Below are positions 5,506-13,968 of a DNA stretch of 17,289 nucleotides, piece after piece. This stretch comes from an uncultured Clostridia bacterium. Its GTDB lineage: Bacteria; Bacillota; Clostridia; Christensenellales; Aristaeellaceae. The stretch covers positions 1-17,289 of the forward strand of contig CANOHT010000049.1 of assembly GCA_947565865.1 (NCBI GenBank). The letters run 5' to 3'. Within the stretch, counting starts at the first letter, position 1; every line of letters starts with the position of its first letter. The notes beneath the pieces were generated by a model, which did no database searches, was not told where the DNA came from, and saw only the letters and a program-made list of their open reading frames with translations. A program made the position numbers and the translations under genes.

Positions 5506-6873
5506 TTACAGGATGTACCGCTTCAAATCGGCAGGTTTATTCTCGCCGCTGAGGTGGGCGCGAACATACTCGCCGTCGATCTTCAGCGCCACAGGCGGCA
5601 TATCCTCATCCCCGGCGTTGAAGGAAACATCCTCCAACAGCTGCTCAAAGACCGCGTGAAGCCGCCGCGCGCCGATGTCCTCCGCCGTTTCGTTGGCCGT
5701 GTAGGCCGCGTCGGCAATGGCTTCAATGGCGCTGTCCTCAAAGTCCAGCAGCACCTTATCGACCTCCAGCAGCGCGCGGTACTGCCGGGTCAGCGCGTTA
5801 TCCGGCTGGGTCAGGATCGCCATGAAATCCTCCCGGGTCAGGCTGTTCAGCTGCACATGCACCGGGAAACGTCCCTGCAGTTCAGGGATCAGATCGCTGA
5901 TCTTGGACACATGGAAAGCGCCCGCCGCGATGAACAGCATGTAATCCGTCTTCACCGGGCCGTACTTGGTGTTGACCGTGCTGCCCTCCACAATCGGCAG
6001 AATGTCCCGCTGCACGCCTTCACGGCTGACGTCGGGGCCGCTGCCGCCGCGGTGACCGGCGATCTTGTCGATCTCGTCAATGAAGACGATCCCCTGCTGC
6101 TCCGCGCGCCGGATGGCCTCCTCCTGCACGGCGTCCATGTCGATCAGCTTGCCGGATTCCTCCTGAAGGAGGATTTTTCGGGCTTCCCGCACCTTCATCC
6201 GACGAATTTTGGTGCGCTTGGGCATCATACCGCCCATCATATCCCCCAGGCTGATGGCGTTGCCGCCCATTTCGATGGTCGGAGCGGTCTCTTCCACCTC
6301 GATTTCCAGCTCCCGCTCCTCCAATTCGCCCCGCATGAGCTGCTGACGGATTTCCTCACGCTTGCCTGAAAGCTTCTGTTTTTCATCCTCCGTGGGCTCG
6401 GCTTCCTTCTTTTTCCCCAGCAGGAAGTCCAGCGGATTGCCGGCGCCCTGGGTCTTGGGGGGATGCACCAGCAGTGTCACCAGCCGATCCTCTGCCAGAA
6501 CGTTGGCACGGGGCTGCACGCGCTTCATGTGCTCGTCCTTGACCATGCGGATGGCGTTTTCGGTCAGGTCGCGCACGATGGATTCCACATCCCGGCCCAC
6601 ATAGCCTACCTCGGTGAACTTGGTGGCCTCAACCTTGATGAAGGGCGCGCCCACCAGCTTGGCCAGGCGGCGGGCAATCTCCGTTTTGCCCACGCCCGTT
6701 GGGCCCACCATCAGGATATTTTTCGGGCTGATTTCATCCCGCATCCGCTCGTCCACCCGGGAGCGGCGATAGCGGTTGCGCAGGGCGATGGCCACGGACT
6801 TTTTGGCTTCCTCCTGCCCAATGATGTAACGATCCAGTTCCCGGACAATCTGCCGGGGCGTCAATTCTGCCAT
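5506..6873 (-). CDS. hslU: HslU (ClpY) ATPase subunit of the HslUV protease
   Basis: A 455-residue AAA+ unfoldase that feeds substrates into HslV. Walker A is GPTGVGKT (57-64). The pore loop is GYVGRD (90-95). The inserted I-domain spans about 110-230 and contains a charged and methionine-rich stretch (MGDMMGGMMPKR-like). Walker B is IVFIDEIDK (262-270), and the GRFP box is at 334-337. The C-terminus LKRYIL matches the tail that docks into HslV and activates it. ATG at 6873 follows AAGGAGG with a 6-nt gap. It lies 11 bp after hslV. In B. subtilis codY follows hslU; here a hairpin and proC follow. Confidence 0.97.
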   Translation of the reverse strand: MAELTPRQIVRELDRYIIGQEEAKKSVAIALRNRYRRSRVDERMRDEISPKNILMVGPTGVGKTEIARRLAKLVGAPFIKVEATKFTEVGYVGRDVESIVRDLTENAIRMVKDEHMKRVQPRANVLAEDRLVTLLVHPPKTQGAGNPLDFLLGKKKEAEPTEDEKQKLSGKREEIRQQLMRGELEERELEIEVEETAPTIEMGGNAISLGDMMGGMMPKRTKIRRMKVREARKILLQEESGKLIDMDAVQEEAIRRAEQQGIVFIDEIDKIAGHRGGSGPDVSREGVQRDILPIVEGSTVNTKYGPVKTDYMLFIAAGAFHVSKISDLIPELQGRFPVHVQLNSLTREDFMAILTQPDNALTRQYRALLEVDKVLLDFEDSAIEAIADAAYTANETAEDIGARRLHAVFEQLLEDVSFNAGDEDMPPVALKIDGEYVRAHLSGENKPADLKRYIL

Positions 6874-6884
6874 GCCGCGCCTCC

Positions 6885-7424
6885 TTACACGTCTTCGACG
6901 ATCACGTTATCGTTGGTAAACACGCAGATGGACGCGGCGATGTGCAGCGCCTTTTCGGCAATGTCGTGGGCCGACAAATCGGTGTTCTGCGCCAGCGCCC
7001 GTGCTGCCGCCAGGGCGTAATTGCCGCCGGAGCCGATAGCTACCACCCCGCCGTCAGGGTCGATGACCTCCCCCGTGCCGGAAAGTATCAGCAGCGTGTC
7101 CTTGTCGGCAACGATCATCTGCGTTTCCAGGTGCCTCATGGCCTGGTCGCCCCGCCACATTTGGGCGATGGCCACCGCCGCCCGCTCCAGATTGCCGCCG
7201 CACTGGGTCAGCTTTTCCTCAAACTTCTCGCACAGGGTGAAGGCGTCCGCCACCGCACCCGCGAAGCCGATCACCACCTTGCCGTTGTACAGGCGGCGCA
7301 CCTTTCGGGCGGTGCTCTTGAAGATCACGCTCTCTCCCATGGTTACCTGGCCGTCGCCCGCAATGGCGGTCTGGCCATTTTTGCGCACAGCGCAAATGGT
7401 TGTGCCTCTGAAAGGACTGCTCAT
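6885..7424 (-). CDS. hslV: HslV (ClpQ/CodW) peptidase subunit
   Basis: A 179-residue proteasome-beta-like peptidase that forms the double-ring core of HslUV. IAGDGQVTMG, the ARKVRRLYNGKVVIGFAG block and IGSGGNYALAAARAL are typical of the family. The N-terminus is MSSPFRGTT. Thr8-Thr9 correspond to the usual catalytic threonine, but Ser2 resembles B. subtilis CodW, which acts as an N-terminal serine protease after Met removal. The nucleophile is therefore ambiguous. Start ATG at 7424 overlaps the hydrolase stop as ATGA, with GGAGG inside the end of the hydrolase gene, indicating translational coupling. Confidence 0.96.
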   Translation of the reverse strand: MSSPFRGTTICAVRKNGQTAIAGDGQVTMGESVIFKSTARKVRRLYNGKVVIGFAGAVADAFTLCEKFEEKLTQCGGNLERAAVAIAQMWRGDQAMRHLETQMIVADKDTLLILSGTGEVIDPDGGVVAIGSGGNYALAAARALAQNTDLSAHDIAEKALHIAASICVFTNDNVIVEDV

Positions 7425-8800
7425 TTCGTTTCCTCCGTATTCAGCACGAAATCGCCGATGGCCATGATGATCGCTTCATCCACGGCGCAGGGCGTCTCAT
7501 ATTCCGCGGTGGTGCCCGCGGCGTTTTCCGGGACATCCGGCTTCATCAGCATATGGTTGACATCGGCCCATAGGCAGGTAAGCCAGGGGGCGTCCATGGG
7601 CAGTACGCGCTCCCAGGTTTCGCGCCCTTCCGCAGGAATGATCTGGAAGTCGCGTTCGCCGTTGATGACCAGGGCAGGCAGCGCCAGCTCCGCCATCAGC
7701 TCAGACGCCGAGGGGCTTTGGGCCATGTCATAAAAGTACAGGCCGGGCTGCCCGAAGACCGTGGCTTTACGAGCCGACTCCTCGTCCATCAGCGCAAAGG
7801 CTTCCACCTCCTGGTGCATCTGCCTCAGCTGCTCCTCGACCAGCGCCCCGGCGTCAGGGTTGGTCCGGATGACGGCGGCGGCAGCCGTCTCGTTCTGCCG
7901 CACCATGATGTCCAGCAGCGTGCGGTCAGTTCCGCAGGCCAGCACCATGCCAGCAAACAAGCCCTCGCTTTCGCTGACAATACGGGGAGCCAGCATCGCG
8001 CCCAGGCTGTGGCCCAGCACAAAAATGCGACGGGCGTCGATACGTTCATCCGCCGCCAGCAGCCGCGCCGCCGCAATGGCGTCCTGAATGGTCTCCTCTT
8101 CCACCGTGAAGGCGGCATAGGTCTCGGCGTCGGAAGCGATCGCCTGGGCGTGGACGCGGGTGCGCTTGTCATAGCGCAGCACGGCAATGCCTTGACGGGC
8201 CAGGCCGTAAGCCAGGTCGCGGAAGGGCTTGACCGCGCCCACGGTCTCATCCCGGTCGCTGGGGCCGGAGCCATGCACCAGCACCACGGCGGGCAGCTTG
8301 CCCTCGGCGGATGGCATGGTCAGCGTGCCCGGCAGCTGCCAGGGGGCCTCCCCCACCGTGACCTCCTCCTCCGTCACGCCGTCCGGGAGCTGAACCGCGT
8401 CTGAACCGGGCGTCTCAAACCGCGCGACAGGCGTAAAGCTCAGTCCGGCGATCAAGCCCTCGCCATCCAGCACAAGGGTACACGCAAGGCTCATGGAGGT
8501 CATGCGAACCGTGCGGGTATAAATGGTCAAACCGGCCTGCTCCGTTGAGAAGCCGTCATCCTCCAGGGCGACAAACGCGCCGCCTGACGCCTCCAGCTGC
8601 GGCCACAGGCCTGCCAGCGCGGCAGCCGGAAGCGCCGACTGCATCTCCGGCGTCAGACGATCAAAGAGCGCGGAGGCCTGCGCGGGATCCCGCAGCATGG
8701 CGACGGTATCCGCCACCGGGTCTGCCGTCCCCTCCGCCCAGGCAGGCACACAGGCCGCCGTCAGCACCAGGATCAACCAATAGCATAGGAGCCTTTTCAT
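7421..8800 (-). CDS. Exported alpha/beta hydrolase with N-terminal DUF3887-like domain
   Basis: A 459-residue protein. A Sec signal peptide (KR, hydrophobic 4-18, likely cut after AWA at 22) precedes a DUF3887-like region (about 28-130) and an alpha/beta-hydrolase domain (about 150-455). HGSGPSDRDE (176-185) forms the oxyanion region and GHSLGA holds the nucleophile S265. INGERD (D384) and VNHM (H416) complete a credible triad. The LTAAC segment is a poor lipobox, so a released or membrane-trapped protein is likelier than a lipoprotein. Substrate unknown, probably an ester. GAGGTG precedes ATG at 8800. It occupies the place of codV/xerC in the related B. subtilis cluster, and its stop overlaps the hslV start. 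Confidence 0.88.
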   Translation of the reverse strand: MKRLLCYWLILVLTAACVPAWAEGTADPVADTVAMLRDPAQASALFDRLTPEMQSALPAAALAGLWPQLEASGGAFVALEDDGFSTEQAGLTIYTRTVRMTSMSLACTLVLDGEGLIAGLSFTPVARFETPGSDAVQLPDGVTEEEVTVGEAPWQLPGTLTMPSAEGKLPAVVLVHGSGPSDRDETVGAVKPFRDLAYGLARQGIAVLRYDKRTRVHAQAIASDAETYAAFTVEEETIQDAIAAARLLAADERIDARRIFVLGHSLGAMLAPRIVSESEGLFAGMVLACGTDRTLLDIMVRQNETAAAAVIRTNPDAGALVEEQLRQMHQEVEAFALMDEESARKATVFGQPGLYFYDMAQSPSASELMAELALPALVINGERDFQIIPAEGRETWERVLPMDAPWLTCLWADVNHMLMKPDVPENAAGTTAEYETPCAVDEAIIMAIGDFVLNTEETK

Positions 8801-8841
8801 TCCTTATCACCTCATGGACAGCATACCATATCCGCGTTAAC

Positions 8842-10182
8842 TCAGCATGAAGTTTCGCCCGAAAGCCCCATTTCCCTGACCCAATCCCGCATAAAGCTGA
8901 GCGAACGCTCTGAGATGACCTCATACCGCTGCTGCTTGTTGCGGATCTTTTTGTGCTGCTTGTCCACCACCAGGCCGTCGATCAGTCCAAAGGAGCAATT
9001 CATGGGCTGGAAGCTTTTGTTCTCGGTGCTGACATAGCGTCCCATGGCGCCCAGCGCCGTGATGCCCGGCAGCTCCACCGTGCCCAGTCCCCGCAAATCG
9101 CGCCCCAGGGAAAGCCCGCATACCAGGCCGCTGGCCGCGCTTTCCACATAGCCCTCCACACCGGTCATCTGTCCGGCAAAGTAGCACTGCGGACGGCTGA
9201 GCATCTCAAAATGCGCGTTGAGGAACCCGGGCGAATGCAGGAAGGTGTTGCGGTGCATCACGCCGTAGCGGGCATAGACGGCATTTTCCAAGCCGGGGAT
9301 CATACCAAAGACCCGCTTTTGCTCCGGCCATTTCAGCCGGGTCTGGAAACCTACAATATTGTATAAGGTGCCCGCGTCGTTGTCCTGGCGCAGCTGCGCC
9401 ACGGCATAGGCTTCCTTGCCCGTGCGCGGGTCCTTCAGCCCAACGGGCTTCATGGGGCCGAAGGCCAGCACCATTCTGCCCCGGCGGGCCATGGATTCCA
9501 CCGGCATACAGCCCTCGAAAACACTCTTTTCCTCAAAGCCGTGAACGTCCGCCGTTTCCGCTGCCAGCAGCGCGTCCACAAAGGCGTTGTACTCGGCCTC
9601 CGTCATGGGGCAATTCAAATAATCATCGCCCCGGTCGTAGCGCGACTGGCGGAAGATTCTGTCCATATTCAGGCTCTCGGCATGGACGATAGGGGCCGCC
9701 GCATCGTAGAAGTTCAGCGTCTTCAGGCCGGGCAGCGCGGCGATGGCGGCCGCCATGGCTTCCGATGTCAAGGGCCCCGTGGCGATAACGACCGGGCCGT
9801 CAGGAATGGCCGTTGCCTCCCCTTCCGCGATGTCGATCAAGGGGTGGCGGCGAACAGCTTCGGTGATATAGCCTGAAAAACGATCCCGATCCACCGCCAG
9901 GGCGCCGCCAGCGGGCACCCGCGCCTGATCCGCAGCCGCCATAATGAGCGAGCCGCACAGGCGCATTTCCTCCTTTAACAGGCCAACGGCATTGGTCAGC
10001 CGGTCAGAACGAAGGGAATTGGAGCATACAAGTTCGGCAAACCGGGCGGAATGATGGGCCGGCGTCATCTTCGCGGGCTTCATCTCCGTCAGCGTAACGT
10101 GAATCCCCTGCCGAGCCAGCTGCCAGGCGGCTTCACAGCCCGCCAGTCCCGCGCCAACGACGCTTGCGTGCAGTTCAGCCAT
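8842..10182 (-). CDS. trmFO: TrmFO: folate/FAD-dependent tRNA (uracil-54-C5) methyltransferase
   Basis: A 446-residue TrmFO (formerly Gid), which makes m5U54 in the T-loop of tRNAs using methylenetetrahydrofolate and FADH2. The FAD fingerprint is VVGAGLAGCEAA (8-19). The two cysteines important for chemistry are visible: C53 in LVCSNSLRSD and C225 in FEGCMPVE. FAGQMTGVEGYVESAASGL is the conserved C-terminal block. ATG at 10182 overlaps the topA stop by one base (TAATG), with GGAGG seven nt upstream. It is common in folate-using Firmicutes and fits the dprA-topA-trmFO order. Confidence 0.97.
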   Translation of the reverse strand: MAELHASVVGAGLAGCEAAWQLARQGIHVTLTEMKPAKMTPAHHSARFAELVCSNSLRSDRLTNAVGLLKEEMRLCGSLIMAAADQARVPAGGALAVDRDRFSGYITEAVRRHPLIDIAEGEATAIPDGPVVIATGPLTSEAMAAAIAALPGLKTLNFYDAAAPIVHAESLNMDRIFRQSRYDRGDDYLNCPMTEAEYNAFVDALLAAETADVHGFEEKSVFEGCMPVESMARRGRMVLAFGPMKPVGLKDPRTGKEAYAVAQLRQDNDAGTLYNIVGFQTRLKWPEQKRVFGMIPGLENAVYARYGVMHRNTFLHSPGFLNAHFEMLSRPQCYFAGQMTGVEGYVESAASGLVCGLSLGRDLRGLGTVELPGITALGAMGRYVSTENKSFQPMNCSFGLIDGLVVDKQHKKIRNKQQRYEVISERSLSFMRDWVREMGLSGETSC

Positions 10183-12311
10183 TATTCTTCCTCCGCCTCA
10201 GCGCTTTCATCCTTGGCTTCCACCTTGCACCGGCAGGTTTCGCTGGCGCAGATGTGCCAGACCTCGCCCTTGCGGCTGCGCTTTTCCACCATGTAGCCGC
10301 CGCATTGGGGGCACTTGTCGGTGACAGGCATCTCCCAGGACACAAAATCACATTCAGGGTAGCGTTCGCAGCCGTAGAACTTGCGGTTCTTGCGGCTGGT
10401 CTTTTCCATCAGCCTTCCGCCGCACTGAGGGCAGGGCGCTTCAATATAATGAAGGATGGGCTTGGTGTTGCGGCAGTCCGGAAAATTGGGGCAGGCCAGG
10501 AATTGGCCGAAGCGGCCCATCTTGTAGACCATCATCGCGCCGCACTTATCGCAGGGCACGTCGCTGGGCTCATCCTTGACTTCGACCTTTTCAATCTCCT
10601 TCTCCGCTACTTCCAGAGCCTGCTCAAAGGGCGGGTAGAAATCGCGGATGATCTGCTTCCAGTCCGCCTGACCCTCCTCCACGCCGTCCAGCATGTCCTC
10701 CATCTTGGCGGTAAACTCCGTATCGACGATGTCGTCGAAATACTCCTCCATCATGGAGGTCACCATGCGGCCAAGCTCGGTAGGATACAAGCGCTTCTTC
10801 TCCCGGCTGACGTAGCCGCGGGAAATGATGGTGGTGATGGTGGGCGCGTAGGTGGAGGGGCGGCCAATGCCCTTTTCCTCCAGGGCGCGCACCAGAGAAG
10901 CCTCCGTATAACGGCTCGGGGGCTGCGTGAAGTGCTGCTCGGTCTCCACGTCCTCCACCAGCACCGCGTCGCCCTCCTGAAGCTGGGGCAGCGTGGTCTC
11001 GTTGTCCGCCACCGCCTCGTCCGTGCTTTCCTCATAGACGGAGGTGAAGCCGGCAAATTTCTTGTGCTCACCATAGAAGCGCAGGCCAACGCCGTCGCCG
11101 GAGATTTCCATGGTCTGGGTCTCATAGAGGGCGGGCATCATCTGGCTGGCCAGGAAGCGGTTATAGATCAGGCGATACAGGTTGTACTGTTCCTTGGAAA
11201 GGGAGGCCTTGATCTTATCCGGCGTGCGGCGGACGTCGGTGGGACGGATGGCCTCATGCGCGTCCTGCGCGTTTTTTCGGCCCTTGTACTCGTTGGGCTC
11301 CGGAGGCAGGTACTCCGCGCCGAAGCGCTCAGGAATGTAAGCCCGCAGGGAAGAGAGCGCGTCGTCGGAAATGCGCACGCTGTCGGTACGGATGTAGGTC
11401 ACGATACCCTGGGTGCCCTCGCCCTCCAGGTCAATGCCCTCATAGAGCTGCTGCACCACCTGCATGGTTTTGGCCGTGGTGAAGCCCAGCTTCCTGCTGG
11501 CTTCCTGCTGAAGGCTGGAGGTGGTGAAGGGCGCGGCGGGCAGCTTGCGCTTTTCGCCTGTTTTGACGCCAGTGACCTTGAAGGATGCCTGGCGGATGCG
11601 CTGGGCTGCCGTCTCTGCCTGGGCGGCGTTGGCGATGGCGACCTTCTGGCCGTCCATGGTGGCAAGGCGCAGGCGGAATTGCTGCTTGCGCCCTTTGGCG
11701 CCTGCCGCCATACCCTTGGCGGCGATTTCCCAGTATTCCTCGGGAATGAAGTCTTCAATATCCTGTTCGCGCATGACAACCATCCGCGTGGCCACGGATT
11801 GTACCCGCCCGGCGGAAAGCCCCTTCTTGATCTTTGCCCACAGGAGCGGACTGATTTTGTAGCCCACCAGACGATCCAGTACGCGGCGGGCCTGCTGCGC
11901 GTCCACACGGCCCATATCCAGGGGGCGCGGGTTCTTCAGCGCCTGCTGCACCGCCTTCTTGGTTACCTCATGAAACTCAATTCGGCAGGGCTTGGAGGTA
12001 TCGACCCCCAGCACATGGCCCAGATGCCAGGAAATCGCCTCCCCCTCGCGATCCGGGTCGGTGGCGAGGAGAATCTGCGAAGCGTTTTTGGCTTCCTTGC
12101 GGATGCGGGTCAGAATATCGCCGCGGCCGCGGATGGTTATGTACTTCACATCAAAATCGTTGTCCACATCCACGCCCAGCTGGGACTTGGGCATGTCGCA
12201 CACATGCCCTTGAGATGCTTCCACTTTGTAGCCCTTGCCCAGAAATTTGCTGATGGTTCGGGCTTTGGCAGGCGATTCGACAATAATGAGCTTCTGTTTG
12301 GTTGCAGCCAT
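10182..12311 (-). CDS. topA: DNA topoisomerase I (type IA)
   Basis: A 709-residue type IA topoisomerase that relaxes negative supercoils. The TOPRIM domain has E12 in IIVESPAKA and the acidic triad D85, D87, E89 in ATDPDREGEA. The active-site tyrosine is Y306 in TYIRTDSVRIS. HEAIRPTD is a typical core block. Three C-terminal four-cysteine zinc ribbons follow, beginning CDKC, CPQC and CPQC. Start ATG at 12311 has GGAGG with a 7-nt gap. An upstream in-frame extension would overlap dprA and lacks a ribosome-binding site. It lies 35 bp after dprA and overlaps trmFO by one base. Confidence 0.97.
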   Translation of the reverse strand: MAATKQKLIIVESPAKARTISKFLGKGYKVEASQGHVCDMPKSQLGVDVDNDFDVKYITIRGRGDILTRIRKEAKNASQILLATDPDREGEAISWHLGHVLGVDTSKPCRIEFHEVTKKAVQQALKNPRPLDMGRVDAQQARRVLDRLVGYKISPLLWAKIKKGLSAGRVQSVATRMVVMREQDIEDFIPEEYWEIAAKGMAAGAKGRKQQFRLRLATMDGQKVAIANAAQAETAAQRIRQASFKVTGVKTGEKRKLPAAPFTTSSLQQEASRKLGFTTAKTMQVVQQLYEGIDLEGEGTQGIVTYIRTDSVRISDDALSSLRAYIPERFGAEYLPPEPNEYKGRKNAQDAHEAIRPTDVRRTPDKIKASLSKEQYNLYRLIYNRFLASQMMPALYETQTMEISGDGVGLRFYGEHKKFAGFTSVYEESTDEAVADNETTLPQLQEGDAVLVEDVETEQHFTQPPSRYTEASLVRALEEKGIGRPSTYAPTITTIISRGYVSREKKRLYPTELGRMVTSMMEEYFDDIVDTEFTAKMEDMLDGVEEGQADWKQIIRDFYPPFEQALEVAEKEIEKVEVKDEPSDVPCDKCGAMMVYKMGRFGQFLACPNFPDCRNTKPILHYIEAPCPQCGGRLMEKTSRKNRKFYGCERYPECDFVSWEMPVTDKCPQCGGYMVEKRSRKGEVWHICASETCRCKVEAKDESAEAEEE

Positions 12312-12346
12312 GATGATGCCTCCAAGAATATTTGATCTGATTTCGC

Positions 12347-13459
12347 TCAGGCTCTGACATAGGCTTTGCCTGGAAGGGCGCGGATCATCCCGAGAATTTG
12401 GAGCATGGTCAGCGCGCCTGACAGCGCGGAGGGTTCCAGTCCCGTCGCCTGAACCAGCGCATCGAAGGATTGCTCCCCGCCCCGGCACAACGCGGCGTAA
12501 ACGATTCGCTGATCGTCGTTCAGAGGCGGCAGCGTCTCTTTCCGCTCAGTTACAGGCGGCTGATGACGCGGCTCCTGAAGATTCAAATCCTCCAGGATGT
12601 CCTTGGCGCTGGCAAAGTAATTCGCGCCTTCCCGCAAAAGCTGATGAGCGCCTTCCGCCCATTCCGTACCCACTACGCCGGGATAGGCATAGACCTCCCT
12701 GCCCTGATCCAGGGCGTGATGAACGGTGGACATGCTGCCGGAACGAATCCTCGCTTCCACCAGCACCACCGCCCGGGAAAGGCCCGACATGATACGGTTA
12801 CGTACCGGGAAGTGCCACTGCATGGCGGGACATCCCGGAGGATATTCCGACAGCAGCAAGCCTCCCCTGTCCAGGATCTCGTCCTTCAATCCCCGATGGC
12901 TGGCAGGGTAGTTCACATCCAGGCCGCAGCCCAGAACAGCCACCGTGGGGCTTCCGCCCGCAAGACACCCGCGATGAGCCGCGCCGTCAATCCCCATGGC
13001 CAATCCGCTGATAACGCGGACGCCGGCTTCGCTGAGCTCCCGGGCGATTCGTTCCGCCGCCTCCATGCCTGCGGGCGACGGGCTTCGCGAGCCGATGACG
13101 GTGACGCAGGGGCCCAGCAGACAATCGGGGTCGCCGCGATAAAACAAAAGCGGCGGCGGGTCGGGAATATCGCGCAGGGCGTCAGGGTAGCCGAAGTCCT
13201 CCAAGGACAGAATGCCCATGTTTTCCCGGCGCATAACCACCATCGTCTCGTGAATGACTTCCGGCGAAGCATTTTCCCGCAGCAATTGCAGCTGCTGCGC
13301 GTTGGCCTCTTCGTTCAGAAACGCTCCGCCCTCTCGCATGAAACGATCGTACACAGCCTCGGCGCTCCCGTAGCGCGCAAGGATACGCGCCAGGGCTTCC
13401 GGCTGCCAGGCGGCGCAGGTCAGCCAGGCCCGGCAGCCATCCTCCCGACGATAACGCAT
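12347..13459 (-). CDS. dprA: DNA-processing protein DprA (Smf)
   Basis: A 370-residue DprA, which binds incoming single-stranded DNA and loads RecA during natural transformation. The N-terminal SAM-like region (about 1-75) is followed by the Rossmann-like core, with VIGSRSPSPAG (121-131), VISGLAMGIDGAAHRG (149-164), GCGLDVNYP (177-185) and FPVRNRIMSGLS (217-228). A DprA winged helix closes the protein (about 310-370). The chosen start is ATG at 13459, with GGGGAGG seven nt upstream. The ATG at 13477 would translate the ribosome-binding site. It heads the operon dprA-topA-trmFO-hydrolase-hslV-hslU. DprA also occurs in species not known to be competent. Confidence 0.95.
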   Translation of the reverse strand: MRYRREDGCRAWLTCAAWQPEALARILARYGSAEAVYDRFMREGGAFLNEEANAQQLQLLRENASPEVIHETMVVMRRENMGILSLEDFGYPDALRDIPDPPPLLFYRGDPDCLLGPCVTVIGSRSPSPAGMEAAERIARELSEAGVRVISGLAMGIDGAAHRGCLAGGSPTVAVLGCGLDVNYPASHRGLKDEILDRGGLLLSEYPPGCPAMQWHFPVRNRIMSGLSRAVVLVEARIRSGSMSTVHHALDQGREVYAYPGVVGTEWAEGAHQLLREGANYFASAKDILEDLNLQEPRHQPPVTERKETLPPLNDDQRIVYAALCRGGEQSFDALVQATGLEPSALSGALTMLQILGMIRALPGKAYVRA

Positions 13460-13494
13460 GGCCTCCCCTCCCCGCATGCCGTCAATATCGAATG

Positions 13495-13547
13495 AAGAAC
13501 TGTTTTTGCTCTTTTCACCGCGAAAAGAAGTTCTTTAAGAAAAACAG
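13495..13547 (-). other. Leader with alternative hairpins before dprA
   Basis: The untranslated leader of dprA contains two overlapping pairings that cannot both form: AAGAACT (13495-13501) with AGTTCTT (13529-13535), and CTGTTTTT (13500-13507) with AAAAACAG (13540-13547). CTTTTC/GAAAAG can form an inner stem. Whether this is regulatory is unknown; low sequence complexity makes chance pairing possible. Confidence 0.3.
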
Positions 13548-13565
13548 CCTCACACTTCGTTGAAC

Positions 13566-13594
13566 ACTCTATCACAGTTTTTTTGAAAATGCAA
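13566..13594 (-). promoter_or_regulatory. Probable promoter of the dprA-hslU operon
   Basis: On the minus strand, TTGCAT (13589-13594), a 17-bp spacer containing an A-run, and TAGAGT (13566-13571) preceded by TG. It is a modest match, but the position, about 100 bp before dprA and back-to-back with the T-box promoter, is right. Confidence 0.45.
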
Positions 13595-13639
13595 CGTGAG
13601 AAATCGGAAAAATCCCGCAAATCGGCAGATAATTGACCC

Positions 13640-13667
13640 TTGACAAGCTGTTAAACTCTGTTATAAT
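13640..13667 (+). promoter_or_regulatory. Promoter of the T-box/aminotransferase/tyrS operon
   Basis: TTGACA (13640-13645), a 16-bp spacer, TATAAT (13662-13667). Both hexamers are consensus. Transcription should start near 13674, directly before stem I of the T-box. Confidence 0.85.
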
Positions 13668-13674
13668 AACCCCA

Positions 13675-13950
13675 TCAGGGCGATGAGGGAAAGAGTATTC
13701 GCCCCAGGGCGTGCCAAGAGAGCTCCCGGTCGCTGAAAGGGAGAGACGCCGGGGCGATGAAGTACATTCCCGAGCCATCCGCTGAACCTTCCCTTGGGAG
13801 CAAGTAGGCGGCATCCGGTGCGCCGGTTATCGCGCGGGAGAATTATGGGTTCTCCGCTGAGGGCTGAATATTCAGCCAAAATGGAAGTGGTACCGTGGCG
13901 TGTGATGTCACCTTCCTGGATGCTTGCATCCGGGAGGGTTTTTTCTTTTA
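13675..13950 (+). promoter_or_regulatory. Tyrosine T-box riboswitch (UAC specifier)
   Basis: A full T-box leader. Stem I begins with GATGAGGGA (K-turn side). It carries AGAGAG (13717-13722) and the apical CGGTCGCTG, and returns through GGGGCG, which pairs with CGCCCC. The 3' side of the specifier loop is GATGAAGTACATTCCC, placing UAC (Tyr) at 13763-13765. Stem III is the palindrome at 13862-13877. The T-box sequence AAGTGGTACCGTGGCG lies at 13885-13900. GGAAG (13883-13887) can pair with CTTCC (13912-13916) as antiterminator, excluding the terminator. Uncharged tRNA-Tyr should turn the operon on. The tyrS gene downstream agrees with the specifier. Confidence 0.95.
13911..13949 (+). terminator. 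T-box intrinsic terminator
   Basis: A 12-bp stem (13911-13922 with 13927-13938, two G-U pairs) and CTTG loop, followed by TTTTTTCTTTT. Its left arm is shared with the antiterminator, giving the switch. It lies directly before the aminotransferase ribosome-binding site. Confidence 0.93.
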
Positions 13951-13968
13951 TAGAAAGGAGGCAATCCC

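Noticed and set aside
8733..8800. Hydrolase as a lipoprotein
   Set aside because: The LTAAC segment lacks the usual Leu/Val/Ile at -3 of the lipobox, and a good signal-peptidase I site (AWA) follows.
10164..12335. A 723-codon open frame on the plus strand opposite topA
   Set aside because: It mirrors the well-conserved topA on the other strand, shows no domain motif or ribosome-binding site, and is explained by G+C-rich codon bias.
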